A DNA stretch of 64,000 nucleotides from the NCBI GenBank assembly GCA_963662705.2, contig OY759767.1, positions 4,464,001 through 4,528,000 of the forward strand, given 5' to 3'. Within the stretch, counting starts at the first letter, position 1, and each line of letters begins with the position of its first letter. Shown here one piece after another: positions 18,563 to 27,871 of this stretch. Both the position numbers and the translations under genes were made by a program. The notes under the pieces were generated by a model. The model saw only the letters and a program-made list of their open reading frames with translations. It was not told the DNA's origin and did not search any database. Source of the stretch: JAPPHA01 sp963662705 (GTDB lineage: Bacteria; Pseudomonadota; Alphaproteobacteria; Rhodobacterales; Rhodobacteraceae).

Positions 18563-19354
18563 TCAGGACGGCCTTGAGGAGGCGCTTGATGCGTTTGTGG
18601 CAAATTCGGCAACAAGCGGCCGGTGATCGGAACCAAACTGCTCCCGCAAGATATGAGAATCAGTTAGTTGTAGTCCTTTGAAAAAGATTTGATCCATTTG
18701 CAGTCGCCATCGGGGGAATGTTGTCCCCGTCACTGCCGGCCGAAATCCACGGAATCCGAGATGTGCATTAAGTGCCTTTTTTTCCCACATGAGCACGTCA
18801 CCCCATCTATAGGCAAGCGGTATAGCCAGGAAGGGGGTTAGCCACGGCTTGGCGAAGCAGTTAAAGTCGCCGGCAACGACCAATGGGATTGTGGGCTCGA
18901 AATGGGCCTCCAACACCGACAGAACTTCTTCTCGCCGGCAACTCGGCCCCACTGCCGCGCTGGTGTGCAGTACAACGAAACGGACCGAACAGGCGTCACT
19001 TATAGTGATCGTGGCCGAAAGCGAATCCAAAAACTCTATCCACCCGACCCACCTGGCTAGCGGAGAGGGAGGGGGTTTGGTAACGGGGAAATGTTCAACT
19101 GTCTTGATGTCCCTAAGCGCAAAGCGAGATGCGATGGTCAAATGGCAGAGTTCTCCTCGGCATATATAGTCTCGCGCTGTAATGACGTGGCCAAAACAGT
19201 TTGTTAGTATCGAAACATGGGATGGGAGCGCTTCTTGAACAAGCGCTACATCTGGCGTCGTTGCTCGTACGCAATTGACGAGTCGTTGAGTGTCGGAATT
19301 TTCGTTGAAGAGATTCCATGACAGTACGCGAAAAGATTCGGATTCTGTGCCCAT
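18563..19354 (-). CDS. Endonuclease/exonuclease/phosphatase-fold protein
   Basis: 263 residues with the EEP signature motifs: RVLSWNLFNEN near the N-terminus, VALVQEALPSH (metal-binding Glu), PLVVAGDFNCFA (Asp/Asn pair), RLQMDQIFFKG and QFGSDHRPLVAEF (catalytic Asp-His). The family includes DNases, sphingomyelinases and inositol phosphatases, and substrate cannot be read from sequence. No signal peptide is evident. It stands alone between the IS4-type copy and resolvase debris. Confidence 0.85.
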   Translation of the reverse strand: MGTESESFRVLSWNLFNENSDTQRLVNCVRATTPDVALVQEALPSHVSILTNCFGHVITARDYICRGELCHLTIASRFALRDIKTVEHFPVTKPPPSPLARWVGWIEFLDSLSATITISDACSVRFVVLHTSAAVGPSCRREEVLSVLEAHFEPTIPLVVAGDFNCFAKPWLTPFLAIPLAYRWGDVLMWEKKALNAHLGFRGFRPAVTGTTFPRWRLQMDQIFFKGLQLTDSHILREQFGSDHRPLVAEFATNASSASSRPS

Positions 19355-19641
19355 AACGTGTGGCCTGGTGGTTCGATTTGATTTGGTCTCTTGGTACCTT
19401 TCATGAGGCGCTGTCTGTCAAGTGTGAATATAGCCTGGCACACTGCCGCTCCGCAGAAAAAGACTGTGTCTCGGCAACTCTGGCGCCTCCTTGCGTTGTT
19501 ACTTTTGCGTGTCCGTAAGTCCCGATCAACGGACTGGTTCAAGCCGAAATTCCACTCCCACGAACCTGTGTCTAGAATCGTCTCAAATGACTCGTACGAT
19601 GAAATTTAGCAATTACGGGGCCTTCTTCGTGCAGTCCGGCC

Positions 19642-19910
19642 ATGGAAACCATAAAGTTCGGATATTCACGCTGCTCGACCCTCAGCCAGGACCTGGAGGC
19701 GCAGCGGAAATCCGTGCGTGAGCTCGGCGTTCACGAAAACCTCATCTCATCTACACAGACCATTGGTTGACCGGCACGAACAGGGAGCGTACCGATCTTG
19801 ACCAGGCCCTCGCGGCCCTTCGCGAGGGTGAAACGCTGGTCGTTTTAAAGCTGGATCGTCTGGCCCGTTCCGTTCCGGATGCGCGCCTCAAAGGATCCAT
19901 GTTAGGATAG
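19642..19910 (+). pseudogene. Serine resolvase, N-terminal half, frameshifted
   Basis: ATG 19642 opens METIKFGYSRCSTLSQDLEA with the serine-recombinase signature and catalytic Ser (SRCST). After HENLISS the frame shifts by one base. It resumes with DHWLTGTNRERTDLDQALAA and LVVLKLDRLARSVPDAR, then runs into unrelated sequence. This is the half missing from the resolvase pieces at 450 and 21290, although it need not derive from the same gene. Confidence 0.75.
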
Positions 19911-20154
19911 GGCCAGCATTCCAGAAAGGATCGATCAGACATCTAAGCCTCCCCCAGGCAAAGATGCCCGATCACAGATCAACGGCAGGCAGGCGTCAAT
20001 GACTCATTTGTACGCGTCTACTCGACATGATGCATATATGGAGCTGCGGTCCGTTTAGGCCACATTAGCTTCAAACTCCTGAAAATGTTTCGGTTATTTC
20101 ATTGCAAACCCTTAGCGGCGGCCGACATCCACCTTCTGGCCACGGACACGACTC

Positions 20155-20934
20155 ATGCTGCTTGCGATTGACATCGGAAACACCAATTCGGGATTCTCGC
20201 TGCACGATGGAACCCGTTTCATTGCGGCCGGGCGTTGTGCAACCAAGCCAGAACAGACCGCGGACGAATACTTCGTCTGGCTGAGCAACCTCATGAATTA
20301 CATGAGTTCCCCGATTCCGCCACGTTCCATTGACCGGGTCGTCGTTTCAGCCGTCGTCCCGCAGGTTCTCTTCAACATCCGCGTCCTGTGCGACCGGTAT
20401 TTCGAGTGCCGTCCCCTGGTTGTCAGTAAACCGGAATGCCGTCTCGGCATCGACATTCGTGTCGACAGCGAGACCGAGGTCGGCGCCGACCGGATCGTGA
20501 ATACCATCGGCGCCTTTGACCGCTATGGCGGCGACCTGATCGTGGTCGATTTCGGAACCGCAACCACGTTCGATGTCGTGGACAGTGATGGAGCCTATAT
20601 CGGAGGCGCGATCGCACCAGGGGTAAACCGGTGGATACGCGCGTTGCACGAAGCGGCGGCGGCGCTGCCAAGAATCGATGTCGGGGTTCCCGAGAAGGTC
20701 GTCGGCACGAATACGGTTGCGGACATGCGTTCAGGCGTCTTCTGGGGATACGTAGGCATGATCGGCGGCATCTGTTCGAAGATCCATGAAGAACGGCAAC
20801 GCAAGATGAAGGTCATCGGGACCGGTGGCCTCGCCGGTCTCCTTGAACGCGGTACGGATGTTTTTGATGAAATCGACGGTGATCTGTCCATGCACGGCTT
20901 GTACCTGATCGACGCATTCAACAGGGACACGTAA
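20155..20934 (+). CDS. coaX: Type III pantothenate kinase
   Basis: CoaX phosphorylates pantothenate in the first step of coenzyme A synthesis and needs a monovalent cation. At 259 residues it has the normal length. Motifs seen: MLLAIDIGNTNSGFSLHDG (ASKHA phosphate-1), ETEVGADRIVNTIGAF, LIVVDFGTATTFDVVD, YIGGAIAPGVN and KVIGTGGLAGLL. In many alphaproteobacteria it is followed by an rnj-type gene. Here an ATGAGTTCC start-like sequence after the stop runs quickly into repeat copy B, so the neighbourhood is broken. It is the clearest housekeeping gene in the window. Confidence 0.95.
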   Translation: MLLAIDIGNTNSGFSLHDGTRFIAAGRCATKPEQTADEYFVWLSNLMNYMSSPIPPRSIDRVVVSAVVPQVLFNIRVLCDRYFECRPLVVSKPECRLGIDIRVDSETEVGADRIVNTIGAFDRYGGDLIVVDFGTATTFDVVDSDGAYIGGAIAPGVNRWIRALHEAAAALPRIDVGVPEKVVGTNTVADMRSGVFWGYVGMIGGICSKIHEERQRKMKVIGTGGLAGLLERGTDVFDEIDGDLSMHGLYLIDAFNRDT

Positions 20935-21047
20935 CATGAGTTCCTGCAATCGGCTGGTCTATGGCCTTAGCCCAAAATGGGTGCCAAAAGCCCCACAACG
21001 GGTTGGTTCTGGCCGGTGACTGTGTTCTTGCTGTTTCCGAAATCAGC

Positions 21048-21230
21048 AACCGGAGCTCTCAGAGGCCGCTGACGGGTAAATGCCCGGGCAAACACCGATG
21101 ATTGCGGCTGAGAGCACCGAAAATTTCCTCATATTTCGCCTATATCCGACTTTCGCGTGAGTTTGACAGGACTTGCGCTCATTTCAAGCGTACGGTGGCC
21201 TGAGTTCCCGGATTTTCTCCGGAAGGGGGC
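21048..21230. repeat. Diverged ~180-bp repeat, copy B
   Basis: Matches 317-495, starting AACCGGAGCTCTCAGAGGC and ending in the coding tail for IRELRPP read on the minus strand. Here the resolvase body that should precede the tail is missing and a plus-strand resolvase fragment stands in its place. Confidence 0.6.
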
Positions 21231-21289
21231 GCAACCTCGCGCACCTTGTCAGTATTGTCGAAGCGCTGCCCAGGAGCGGTGTCGGCGCT

Positions 21290-21612
21290 TGAGGGTTCCG
21301 ACCGGACAGGGCGCGAAGATCGACACGACCACCGCCTTGGGCTGGCTTGTGTTCGGCAATCTTGCCGCGCTTGCGGAATTCGAGAGGGAACTGATCAGTG
21401 AGCGAACGATCGCTGGAATCTCTGCCGCTCGTGCCAAAGGCCGCAAGGGTGGCCGGGAATTCGCCCTGACCAAGGCCCAGGTTCGTCTCGCTCGGGCAGC
21501 ACTCCGGTTGCGGAATTTCAGAGAACTCCGTATCAAACCCGTGACGCTGGACAGATATGTCGGACCTGACGGTGAACTGAGAAAGCACGGAAAACAGGTC
21601 CTCGGTGCTTAG
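21290..21612 (+). pseudogene. Serine resolvase, C-terminal half
   Basis: About 105 residues beginning GAKIDTTTALGWLVFGNLAA, then FERELISERTIAGISAARAK and GRKGGREFALTKAQVRLARA, ending in LYRYVG-like DRYVGPDGELRKHGKQVLGA. This is the E-helix and helix-turn-helix of a resolvase. The catalytic N-terminal domain is absent, and a short deletion is likely inside the helix-turn-helix (RLRNFRELRIKP). With the N-terminal half at 19642 it brackets coaX. Confidence 0.75.
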
Positions 21613-22271
21613 CGTAGGATTCCGCCCCGCAAACGACCCCACCACTGCCAGTTTGTCGAGCAACCTGCGAACAGCGGTACGACAACCTCGGCGGCGGCGT
21701 GACGACCTTCGGATTTCTCACGGTCCCTTGCACCATGTGCGTTCCACCCGCCCGTCTGAACCGACGTTTCGCCATTGCATCGAACGAATACCGCAATGTT
21801 CCGCACGCTTGCGGGATTCTCCAGATCACATGCACCAACGCCGAATTATGGGGTTCCCGGGTTCCCCTTAGGTTTCTTAACGAAATGACTGCTACATGAT
21901 CAGGAACCCGAAGCCGCCGTCCGCCGGTGGATGACGCCCCGGGACGCGGAACTTGCCGCCGGCCGGATCGCCCGGCAATTACGGCACAACGGCATTCCCC
22001 ATGCCGGAATCCACATTGCGATGCCTTGGTTCTCACACGCGCTCGACGCCCGCGAGGCCGAATGGTCCGACGCCGTCAACCGCTGCGCGATTCGAAAACT
22101 TGTCCATTTGCGGTACTGCTCTGCGAAGCCGCACGGGCACACCTTGTCGAAGCGGCGGAGAAGGTCGGAGCAATCATCGCCACCGCGGTGACGAGTCAAC
22201 GCCCACGACCGATAACGCATCGACAATAACACCGAAGCGCTCCGGGTCGTGGAGCACGTCGAAAGCGTGCA
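21613..22271. other. No recognisable gene
   Basis: Roughly 660 bases of overlapping short frames on both strands. A plus-strand frame at 21931-22191 (TPRDAELAAGRIARQLRHNG) might be a gene fragment, but I recognise no family. Confidence 0.4.
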
Positions 22272-22913
22272 TCAATCCGGCGCGACCGTGTCTCCCGTGT
22301 AAAATGCCGCCGTACGCTGCGCCGCTGCGCGCGCAACGTCGGGATCCGTTCCCGCTGCCTCGGCCGCCCGGCCCCACGCGGCGCTGCTTCCCACGATGAG
22401 CGCCTTTCCGTCACGAGTCGCGTGGAACGTAGCTCCGTCCAACTTGGGTTCGTTCGGCCGCGTAAGATGCAGTTCCATCCCCAGCAAGCCCATCTCCCAA
22501 CCTACGCCGACGGCACCGGGACCGAACTTGTGCCAGTGGTCGGACACCAGCGCGGTATGCGTAATCGCAAGGCGCGAGCGGCCGATCCCATCGCGACACA
22601 GGCGCGCCTCCACCCAGCTCACGTTACCGCCGAACTCCCACGTCAGCCCGAGATACGAGGGAGGCTCGCAGTGCATAATCGTGCCACCTGCGTTTCCCTC
22701 CAGTTGGAAGCGACCGCCGAGTTCGAGGCGGCCACTGACTGGCAGGAACCAGCGCGGGATTCGTTCCGCACTCGTCACGGCGTCCCAGAGGTCCTCCACT
22801 GTCGTCGCGTAACTGCGAGCGAGGGTGATCGCGCGAGCGGCCTGTCCGTCGCGCTCCAGGGACCACACTGCGCGCTTCACGGCGCCGAGGAGGCGTTCAA
22901 CATCCAGGTCCAT
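22272..22913 (-). CDS. SRPBCC/AHSA1-domain protein
   Basis: 213 residues with the START-like AHSA1 fold: ITLARSYATTVEDLWDAVTS, AERIPRWFLPVSGRLELGGR and FQLEGNAGGTIMHCEPPSYL, then TWEFGG. Such proteins bind small hydrophobic ligands or act as stress proteins and are often paired with ArsR regulators, but none is seen here. The gene is complete, with a ~75-base gap to the recombinase. Confidence 0.85.
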   Translation of the reverse strand: MDLDVERLLGAVKRAVWSLERDGQAARAITLARSYATTVEDLWDAVTSAERIPRWFLPVSGRLELGGRFQLEGNAGGTIMHCEPPSYLGLTWEFGGNVSWVEARLCRDGIGRSRLAITHTALVSDHWHKFGPGAVGVGWEMGLLGMELHLTRPNEPKLDGATFHATRDGKALIVGSSAAWGRAAEAAGTDPDVARAAAQRTAAFYTGDTVAPD

Positions 22914-22986
22914 GGCTTCTCCGTTTCGTCAAGCATGCGATTATCCGAGTACACGCCACTGCGTACAGCAAATCTGGTGTCGGTGG

Positions 22987-24642
22987 CTACGAAGAAGCGC
23001 GGTATCCTGACGATTCGCCGCGCTGTGGCGAGATTGTGTTCTTTCTGCAGCGCGACACCCGCAGTTCCGTGTGGTCGCCACCCTTCCAGTGCAGTACAAG
23101 GTGCACATCCGTCTCTTCAATCCGGGCCGTGATCTCGACCAGGACGGTTCGCAACACCGTCTTGCGCAGTGCGGGCGTCGCCCGGTCGTCGCCCCAGGCC
23201 CGGCCAAGATCCTGACCAAGCGCCAGAAAAGTCTGACGTTGTTCCGGTGTCAGGGCGACAGGCTGAGCCGCCTCAAGCTCCCGGAGCCGGGCTTCGCGTT
23301 CAGACACGTCGACAAGGCAGGCCTCCCACTTCGCCGCCAGATTGTGAAACACATTGTGGTTGGACGGATCGACCGTTTCAAACTGGTCGCGAGCCCGGTC
23401 CGCCTTGTAGCGGGCTTCCGAAAGGACGCTGCGCGCCAGATCCAGCATCGCCGGGTTCGCCGCGCCGACGGTCTCGATCGCCGCCATGGCGGCCTCAATC
23501 GCCAGCGGCTGCAGTGCGTCGATCACCGCCTGTCCGACCGCCTGATCCACCCGCACTGCACTGAACGACAGGCACCGCTTGCCCGCCCGGTGTTCACCCT
23601 GGCAATAGTAACCGACAGACTTGCCGTTGTTGCGCACCTGGATCCGTCGCTGACAATGGCCGCACCGCAACAGGCCGGTCAGCAATCCACGTCCGGACCG
23701 GACCGCGCCACGCTCAACCGTCCGGTTTGCGCTGATCACCGCCTGGTTCCGCTCATAGTGATCCCAGGAGACATAGCCATCATGGCGGTCGTGCAACAGC
23801 ACCTTCCACGCGGCCGGATTCGCGTCCAGCTTATGTATCACGACCGTATTGCGGCCATCCCGGATCGTCGTCTCGCTCTGTTTGCGGCCATACGCATAGG
23901 TCCCGGCATAGATCGGATTGCGCAGGATCTGGGTTATGCTGCTCTCTGCCGGGATGCGCCATATCAGGCCCCGGCCCGACATGCGTACCGGGATCTCGAC
24001 CTGATTGTTGTGAAACCACAACCAGGTCTGCCGCAGGCTGCCAACCGCATCAAACGTGTCGAATACCAGGTGGATTGCGTTCCGCACATTCTGGTCCGGC
24101 GACATCTCGATGGCGTCGCGTCCGACCCGGTCATAGCCGGCCGGAGCATGCAGGAACAACTCGCCCCGTTGCGCTTTGGCCTCGATGCTTTCCTGTGACC
24201 GCTTGCGAAACATCGACAGTTCGAATTGGTTGAACGCACCGCGAAGGCCGAGATACATCCGGTCTTCCATCGCGCCCGGATCGTAGAGCCTGTCTCGATC
24301 ACCGACCAGGCAACCGACAACGGCGCAGAAGTCCAGCAAGCCCTCCCAGTCACGCCCGTTGCGGGCCAGCCGCGAGGCGTCAGTCGCAAGCACCAGGCCG
24401 ACCTCACTCTTGACGACCAACTGGTCGAACCCTGGACGCTCAACCCCGCTCGCGGTGGTCCCAAGGTCGCCGTCAATGACCCGGACGTCGACAAATCCCA
24501 GTTCGCGTGCGTACGTAACCAAGCCATATTGCAGACGCTGGCTTTCCAGGTTGTAGCGAACCTGCTGCGGGGTGGACTGGCGGATGTACACACAAGCCGC
24601 CCGCTGCAGGTGGTCCGGTGTCAGCAGATCAGACTTCGTCAT
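22987..24642 (-). CDS. Large serine recombinase, C-terminus altered
   Basis: About 551 residues from ATG 24642 (MTKSDLLTPDHLQRA). The catalytic domain has ACVYIRQSTPQQVRYNLESQ with the nucleophilic serine, ATDASRLARNGRDWEGLLDF and the FNQFELSMFRKRSQESIEAK helix. The recombinase domain follows (LRNPIYAGTYAYGR), then a zinc ribbon (GLLRCGHCQRRIQVRNN, YYCQGEHRAGKRC) and a coiled coil. The end (after HTELRVSR) departs from relatives, which usually run ~100 residues longer, so it may be truncated. The start overlaps the small gene at 24629-24802 by 14 bases. Confidence 0.85.
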   Translation of the reverse strand: MTKSDLLTPDHLQRAACVYIRQSTPQQVRYNLESQRLQYGLVTYARELGFVDVRVIDGDLGTTASGVERPGFDQLVVKSEVGLVLATDASRLARNGRDWEGLLDFCAVVGCLVGDRDRLYDPGAMEDRMYLGLRGAFNQFELSMFRKRSQESIEAKAQRGELFLHAPAGYDRVGRDAIEMSPDQNVRNAIHLVFDTFDAVGSLRQTWLWFHNNQVEIPVRMSGRGLIWRIPAESSITQILRNPIYAGTYAYGRKQSETTIRDGRNTVVIHKLDANPAAWKVLLHDRHDGYVSWDHYERNQAVISANRTVERGAVRSGRGLLTGLLRCGHCQRRIQVRNNGKSVGYYCQGEHRAGKRCLSFSAVRVDQAVGQAVIDALQPLAIEAAMAAIETVGAANPAMLDLARSVLSEARYKADRARDQFETVDPSNHNVFHNLAAKWEACLVDVSEREARLRELEAAQPVALTPEQRQTFLALGQDLGRAWGDDRATPALRKTVLRTVLVEITARIEETDVHLVLHWKGGDHTELRVSRCRKNTISPQRGESSGYRASS

Positions 24643-24802
24643 CGTCCGTCTCCTCCGGCGCCGCTTCGCCGTCCCTGACAACTGCTGTCATCAGCTGTTC
24701 CAGAGCCAAAACCGCCGCCTTGCGCTGATCCGGGTCCAGGCGGAGCGCCAGGCGATGCCTGAACAGATCCGGCTGTCGGGTTGTGTATCGCTGTCCTGTC
24801 AT
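24629..24802 (-). CDS. 57-residue protein coupled to the serine recombinase
   Basis: MTGQRYTTRQPDLFRHRLAL then RLDPDQRKAAVLALEQLMTA, acidic tail EETDDDEV. It overlaps the recombinase start and is probably translated with it. Similar small ORFs precede recombinases of this type in rhizobial mobile elements, as far as I recall. Function unknown, perhaps an accessory regulator. Confidence 0.6.
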   Translation of the reverse strand: MTGQRYTTRQPDLFRHRLALRLDPDQRKAAVLALEQLMTAVVRDGEAAPEETDDDEV

Positions 24803-24828
24803 GCGGGTCTCCCGGTAAAGCTGGCTCT

Positions 24829-25090
24829 CGGAAAAAGCGCGTGAGCAGGGCGCTCAAGTCAGACAGCGCTGTCAGTGACAGGCGCGGTGTGTCACAGAGT
24901 TCCCATCGCGATGCCTCCGGAAGCATCATCCAGTCCGGAATGTACTGCCCGCGACCCTGTCCATCGACCACTACCGAAATCGGATCGCCACGAAGCGACC
25001 TCTTGCCGACTCGCGTGACCGTCTGACCCGCCAGTGGGTGGAATCGGTAATGAACCGTGACCTCAAAACCCGAAATGTGGGGTTTTTGAC
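24829..25090 (-). CDS. DUF5372-like protein upstream of the recombinase
   Basis: The minus strand encodes GFEVTVHYRFHPLAGQTVTR, then DPISVVVDGQGRGQYIPDWM and LSLTALSDLSALLTRFF. The HPLAGQ block and DWMxLPEA pattern resemble the DUF5372 proteins found beside large serine recombinases. No good start codon is visible, and the frame runs on into the next gene, so the 5' end or a frameshift near the end is uncertain. Confidence 0.4.
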
Positions 25091-25149
25091 GATAATCCCT
25101 CCCGGCTCTACGAGGAGCACCATTCCGATTGGCGCTCGATCTCCTTGCA

Positions 25150-25350
25150 GGTCAATAACCAGTCCTGCGCAGTGACCGAGAAGGTCTGGTTCAACTTCGA
25201 GCCCGACCGGCTGCACTGGGCCCGGTTCGCCGGGCGCAACTTCACCCACCGCAAAACGGCGAAGCGCAAGGCGGCGCTACGCGTCGATGCCGCCGGGCGA
25301 GCGCCTGGCAGTCTTGGCGGCGGTCATGGCGGTGGAAGCGGAGGAATGAG
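25150..25350 (+). pseudogene. C-terminal fragment, possibly of a phage-type DNA adenine methylase
   Basis: TEKVWFNFEPDRLHWARFAG, NFTHRKTAKRKAA, then after a frame change MPPGERLAVLAAVMAVEAEE and stop. The VWFNF...HW...FAG and PPGERxAVLAAxxAVE segments recall the tails of alphaproteobacterial methylases, a recollection rather than a proven match. Only the tail is present. Confidence 0.25.
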
Positions 25351-25499
25351 CGGGATCGACCCGTCCGACCCGGAGCCGGCCCGCCGTCGGCTTGACGGGC
25401 ACCGTTCGAAATTCGCGGGGCCGGGCTCGGGCATTGGTCTTCTCCGGGGTGCCGCGGCCCTGTTCAGGAAGTTGTCCGGTTTTGCCGCGTCGATGTTGA

Positions 25500-25884
25500 C
25501 GGCCGGCGCTCGGAAAAGCATCCTGACATCGGAGGCGGGTCCGATGGCGCCGCATCGCCGGATGCCGGGGAGGATGAACCCGAAACCGAAAGGAAAACCG
25601 ACAGGGAGCCGCAGGGGGGCGTCAACGAGCGCAAGAAGGATCGCGGCGATGCTGTCAACGGCACCGGGCCGCGCTTCGGCACCGGAGCGACGGTGATCGA
25701 CATCGATGTGATGCCGCCGGAGATCGAGAGGCTGGCGGAGGATGAATACGAGATCATCTCCGAGCGGGCGTCCTGCAAGCTTGTATCGGTGCCGGTCCGC
25801 CACGTGGTACTGGCGGTGGAGGGGGAGATGCCAGCCGAACCGTTCACGTCACTGGACCTGACAAAACCTCCGATCATTGATTAA
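25500..25884 (+). pseudogene. IS66-family TnpC fragment
   Basis: TVIDIDVMPPEIERLAEDEY, EIISERASCKLVSVPVRHVV, then the stop. The pattern (GTGATVIDIDV, ...YEVI...R...RPA.YVVL in relatives) matches the segment before the catalytic core of IS66 transposases. The core and the rest are absent; an IS110 remnant abuts from the other strand. Confidence 0.4.
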
Positions 25885-26530
25885 TGACCGGAAGTATCCC
25901 GAGGCAACTCCAACACGGGCAACCGAATTTTCGGACGTCGCCGTTTACCCGCTTACGCAGCATCGAATTGCCGGCCTTGCTGATCCCCACCTGGTTGTGA
26001 TCAACGCCGCCGCGCGCCCAGGGCACCGGGGCAAGGCCCGCCAGGCTCGCCGGTTCCCCGCGATTGCGGAAATCCCGGTAGAAAATCTCCGTGCTCAGAA
26101 GCAGCGCGTCGTTGATGCCGATCCCGCGCAGCCTGAACAGGGTCGCCGCACGGTGGGCATGCTTCAGGACCGAACCTGCAGGTTCATCCAAAGCCGAAGC
26201 GACTTTGCCCGTCTCGGGATCCTGCGTCACCGCGGCCGTCGCAGCATGTGTCTCGAGGGTGGCCTCCGAAGCCGTCAGCCGTGCCGCCTTCTCGACCTCG
26301 ACCTCCTTCAGTTTCCCACAGACCAGATCCAGCCGGTCGAGTAGACCCAGGATCTCGGCATGTATCCCCGGCAGCAGCAACGTGTCGTCGCCGGTCTCCC
26401 GCGTACCCAGACGCTCCGGCATCCCCATATCTTCTGGGCTTCACAGGATTCGCCGGGCAACCGAAGCAACCCGCCGACCATGTTCGTGATCCGCGTCCGC
26501 TCATTTGCCCGGCGTCCGCGACAACGCGAC
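25874..26530 (-). pseudogene. IS110-family transposase remnant
   Basis: The C-terminal Transposase_20 domain is clear: LFRLRGIGINDALLLSTEIF, YRDFRNRGEPASLAGLAPVP, then QVGISKAGNSMLRKRV (the GISKxGN motif). In another frame upstream, RANERTRITNMVGGLLRL corresponds to the linker of IS110 proteins. The N-terminal DEDD domain and the ends are missing, so the element is dead. Confidence 0.75.
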
Positions 26531-26795
26531 AGCCGCTCCGCGCCAGCGAAAGACGGACACGCGTCTGCTGCTGCGGCCCGGGAAACAGGAAACCCCGTCC
26601 TTCGGGGCCGGGAACAGTCACGTCAAGCCTGGCAAGGCGAGGTCCGTGGAATCCTGGCTTCCATATGGAACTGCCTGAAACCGAACCCGGAGCCACGAAA
26701 CATGCCCCGGGCGCCCGAACTCGAGCCAATCGGGGCACGCAACGTGGCCAGAATGAACTTGGCACCTTGATGCACGGTCAACCCGATAGTCCAAT

Positions 26796-27068
26796 TCAAA
26801 GTATTCGTTTCAATGCCTGAATGTGTTCAACGCTCAATCCGCAGCAACCGCCAATGATCCGAACGCCACGCCCAAGCCAGGACCGCGCACGGACCGCGTA
26901 TTCGGCTGGCGTTATCGTGTCGTCAAAAATGCAGACCTGACCTTCCCAACGGGCGGAATGGGCGTAAACACTGACCGGCCCCGGCCAATGGTCGTCGACG
27001 ATGTCGAGGCACGGATCGACATCCTCCACTTCCGTGTGCATTATGCTGACGACCGGAACCTTTTTTTC
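26796..27068 (-). pseudogene. mmuM: Homocysteine S-methyltransferase, 3' part
   Basis: C-terminal ~88 residues: KVPVVSIMHTEVEDVDPCLD, ARWEGQ, then VRIIGGCCGLSVEHIQALKR. The GGCCG motif supplies two of the three zinc cysteines. Reading continues from the 5' part (32776-33398) if the transposon and one TTTTTTTC copy are removed, giving ...LNEKKVPVV. In place, this piece has only an accidental start inside the transposon end. Confidence 0.9.
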
Positions 27069-27092
27069 GGCACTTATATACATAGGTAGACA
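27069..27092 (+). repeat. Left terminal inverted repeat of the transposon
   Basis: 24 bases beginning GGCACTTATATACAT and ending GGTAGACA; exact reverse complement of 32752-32775. Preceded by target copy TTTTTTTC. Confidence 0.95.
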
Positions 27093-27172
27093 CCTAGGCT
27101 CACATTAAAAATGGTGTTCGCCCAACTGAAAACCGCTGCACTGATTGACTTTCTATTAGAAGAAAAAGATTA

Positions 27173-27291
27173 AACAAAATCCCGCCCACACCAACCCTTC
27201 CCACTATTTGGGCAGGGCATCACCCCCTTCCAAGCGAAGTTGACTCAAAGCCAGAGGCTAATCATGTCCTCCTTATGGGCGGGATTTTGTT
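27173..27291 (-). ncRNA. Long stem-loop / terminator at the left cargo operon end
   Basis: AACAAAATCCCGCCCA (27173-27188) and its exact complement at 27276-27291 form a 16-bp stem around an 87-base loop, 34 bases after the last gene of the left operon. On the minus strand the stem is followed by a loose T-rich tract. The loop contains AAGGAGGACATG, a strong ribosome binding site with a six-codon frame (MISLWL). It may be a terminator, a stable RNA, or both. Confidence 0.5.
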
Positions 27292-27324
27292 AGTGGGTTT
27301 TCAAAATGGCGTCAACCCACAGTC

Positions 27325-27531
27325 CTAATGAACTGTCCTTTCCCCCGCACACGCAATACACGAAAGAATATGCTCACTCATTTTCTCGGCTTCATCCAAC
27401 GGAATCACAAACCGGTACTGCGTTTGTCCAGTTCCCTGACAGATTTCAATTTCGACAAAAGGCTGATCGCCTCTATCGTTGGAATACAAAAGTTGTACCT
27501 GCCAAGAATGGACATCAAGTGTGGTCTGCAT
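27325..27531 (-). CDS. Cargo protein, 68 residues, unknown
   Basis: MQTTLDVHSWQVQLLYSNDR, then YRFVIPLDEAEKMSEHILSC. No signal peptide; mixed alpha/beta character. Its start overlaps the stop of the DUF2158 gene (TAATG), so the two are coupled. The RFVIPLDEAEKMSEHIL segment resembles SWLVPMTARTANSLSKAL in the first gene of the set (29025-29321), hinting at a shared fold. Last gene of the left cargo operon. Confidence 0.55.
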   Translation of the reverse strand: MQTTLDVHSWQVQLLYSNDRGDQPFVEIEICQGTGQTQYRFVIPLDEAEKMSEHILSCIACAGERTVH

Positions 27532-27743
27532 TACTTAATGACCTCTGCTCCACCCCCAACTTGAATTTTCGGTTTCACGTAAATTTCCAGTGCCAAGGCA
27601 GGATAATATTGAGCGTGTGATTCATTACCTTCAAACCAAACACAAGTACAAATCTTGTCATCTGAAATATCAGTGATAGTCATTTGTGGGCTACCAGATT
27701 TCAATGTTACAACATCGCCTACACTCAATTCTTGTCCGCTCAT
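27531..27743 (-). CDS. DUF2158 (YodC-like) protein
   Basis: 70 residues with the family pattern: LSVGDVVTLKSGSPQMTITD followed by ICTCVWFEGNE. DUF2158/YodC proteins are small, probably SH3-like beta-barrel proteins of unknown function, commonly on plasmids and islands. GGAGAATTACA before ATG 27743 is a good ribosome binding site. It is the only gene of the left operon with a recognised family. Confidence 0.75.
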   Translation of the reverse strand: MSGQELSVGDVVTLKSGSPQMTITDISDDKICTCVWFEGNESHAQYYPALALEIYVKPKIQVGGGAEVIK

Positions 27744-27871
27744 TGTAATTCTCCGATTTTCGTGGGAAACAGGCCGGTAGATTCAAGATGCCTATTTGAT
27801 TGTGTGCGAAACGGGGAACTACTGACGACAATATCAACCATTGTCAACATCACTTTTCCGGCCTTTCTGGA

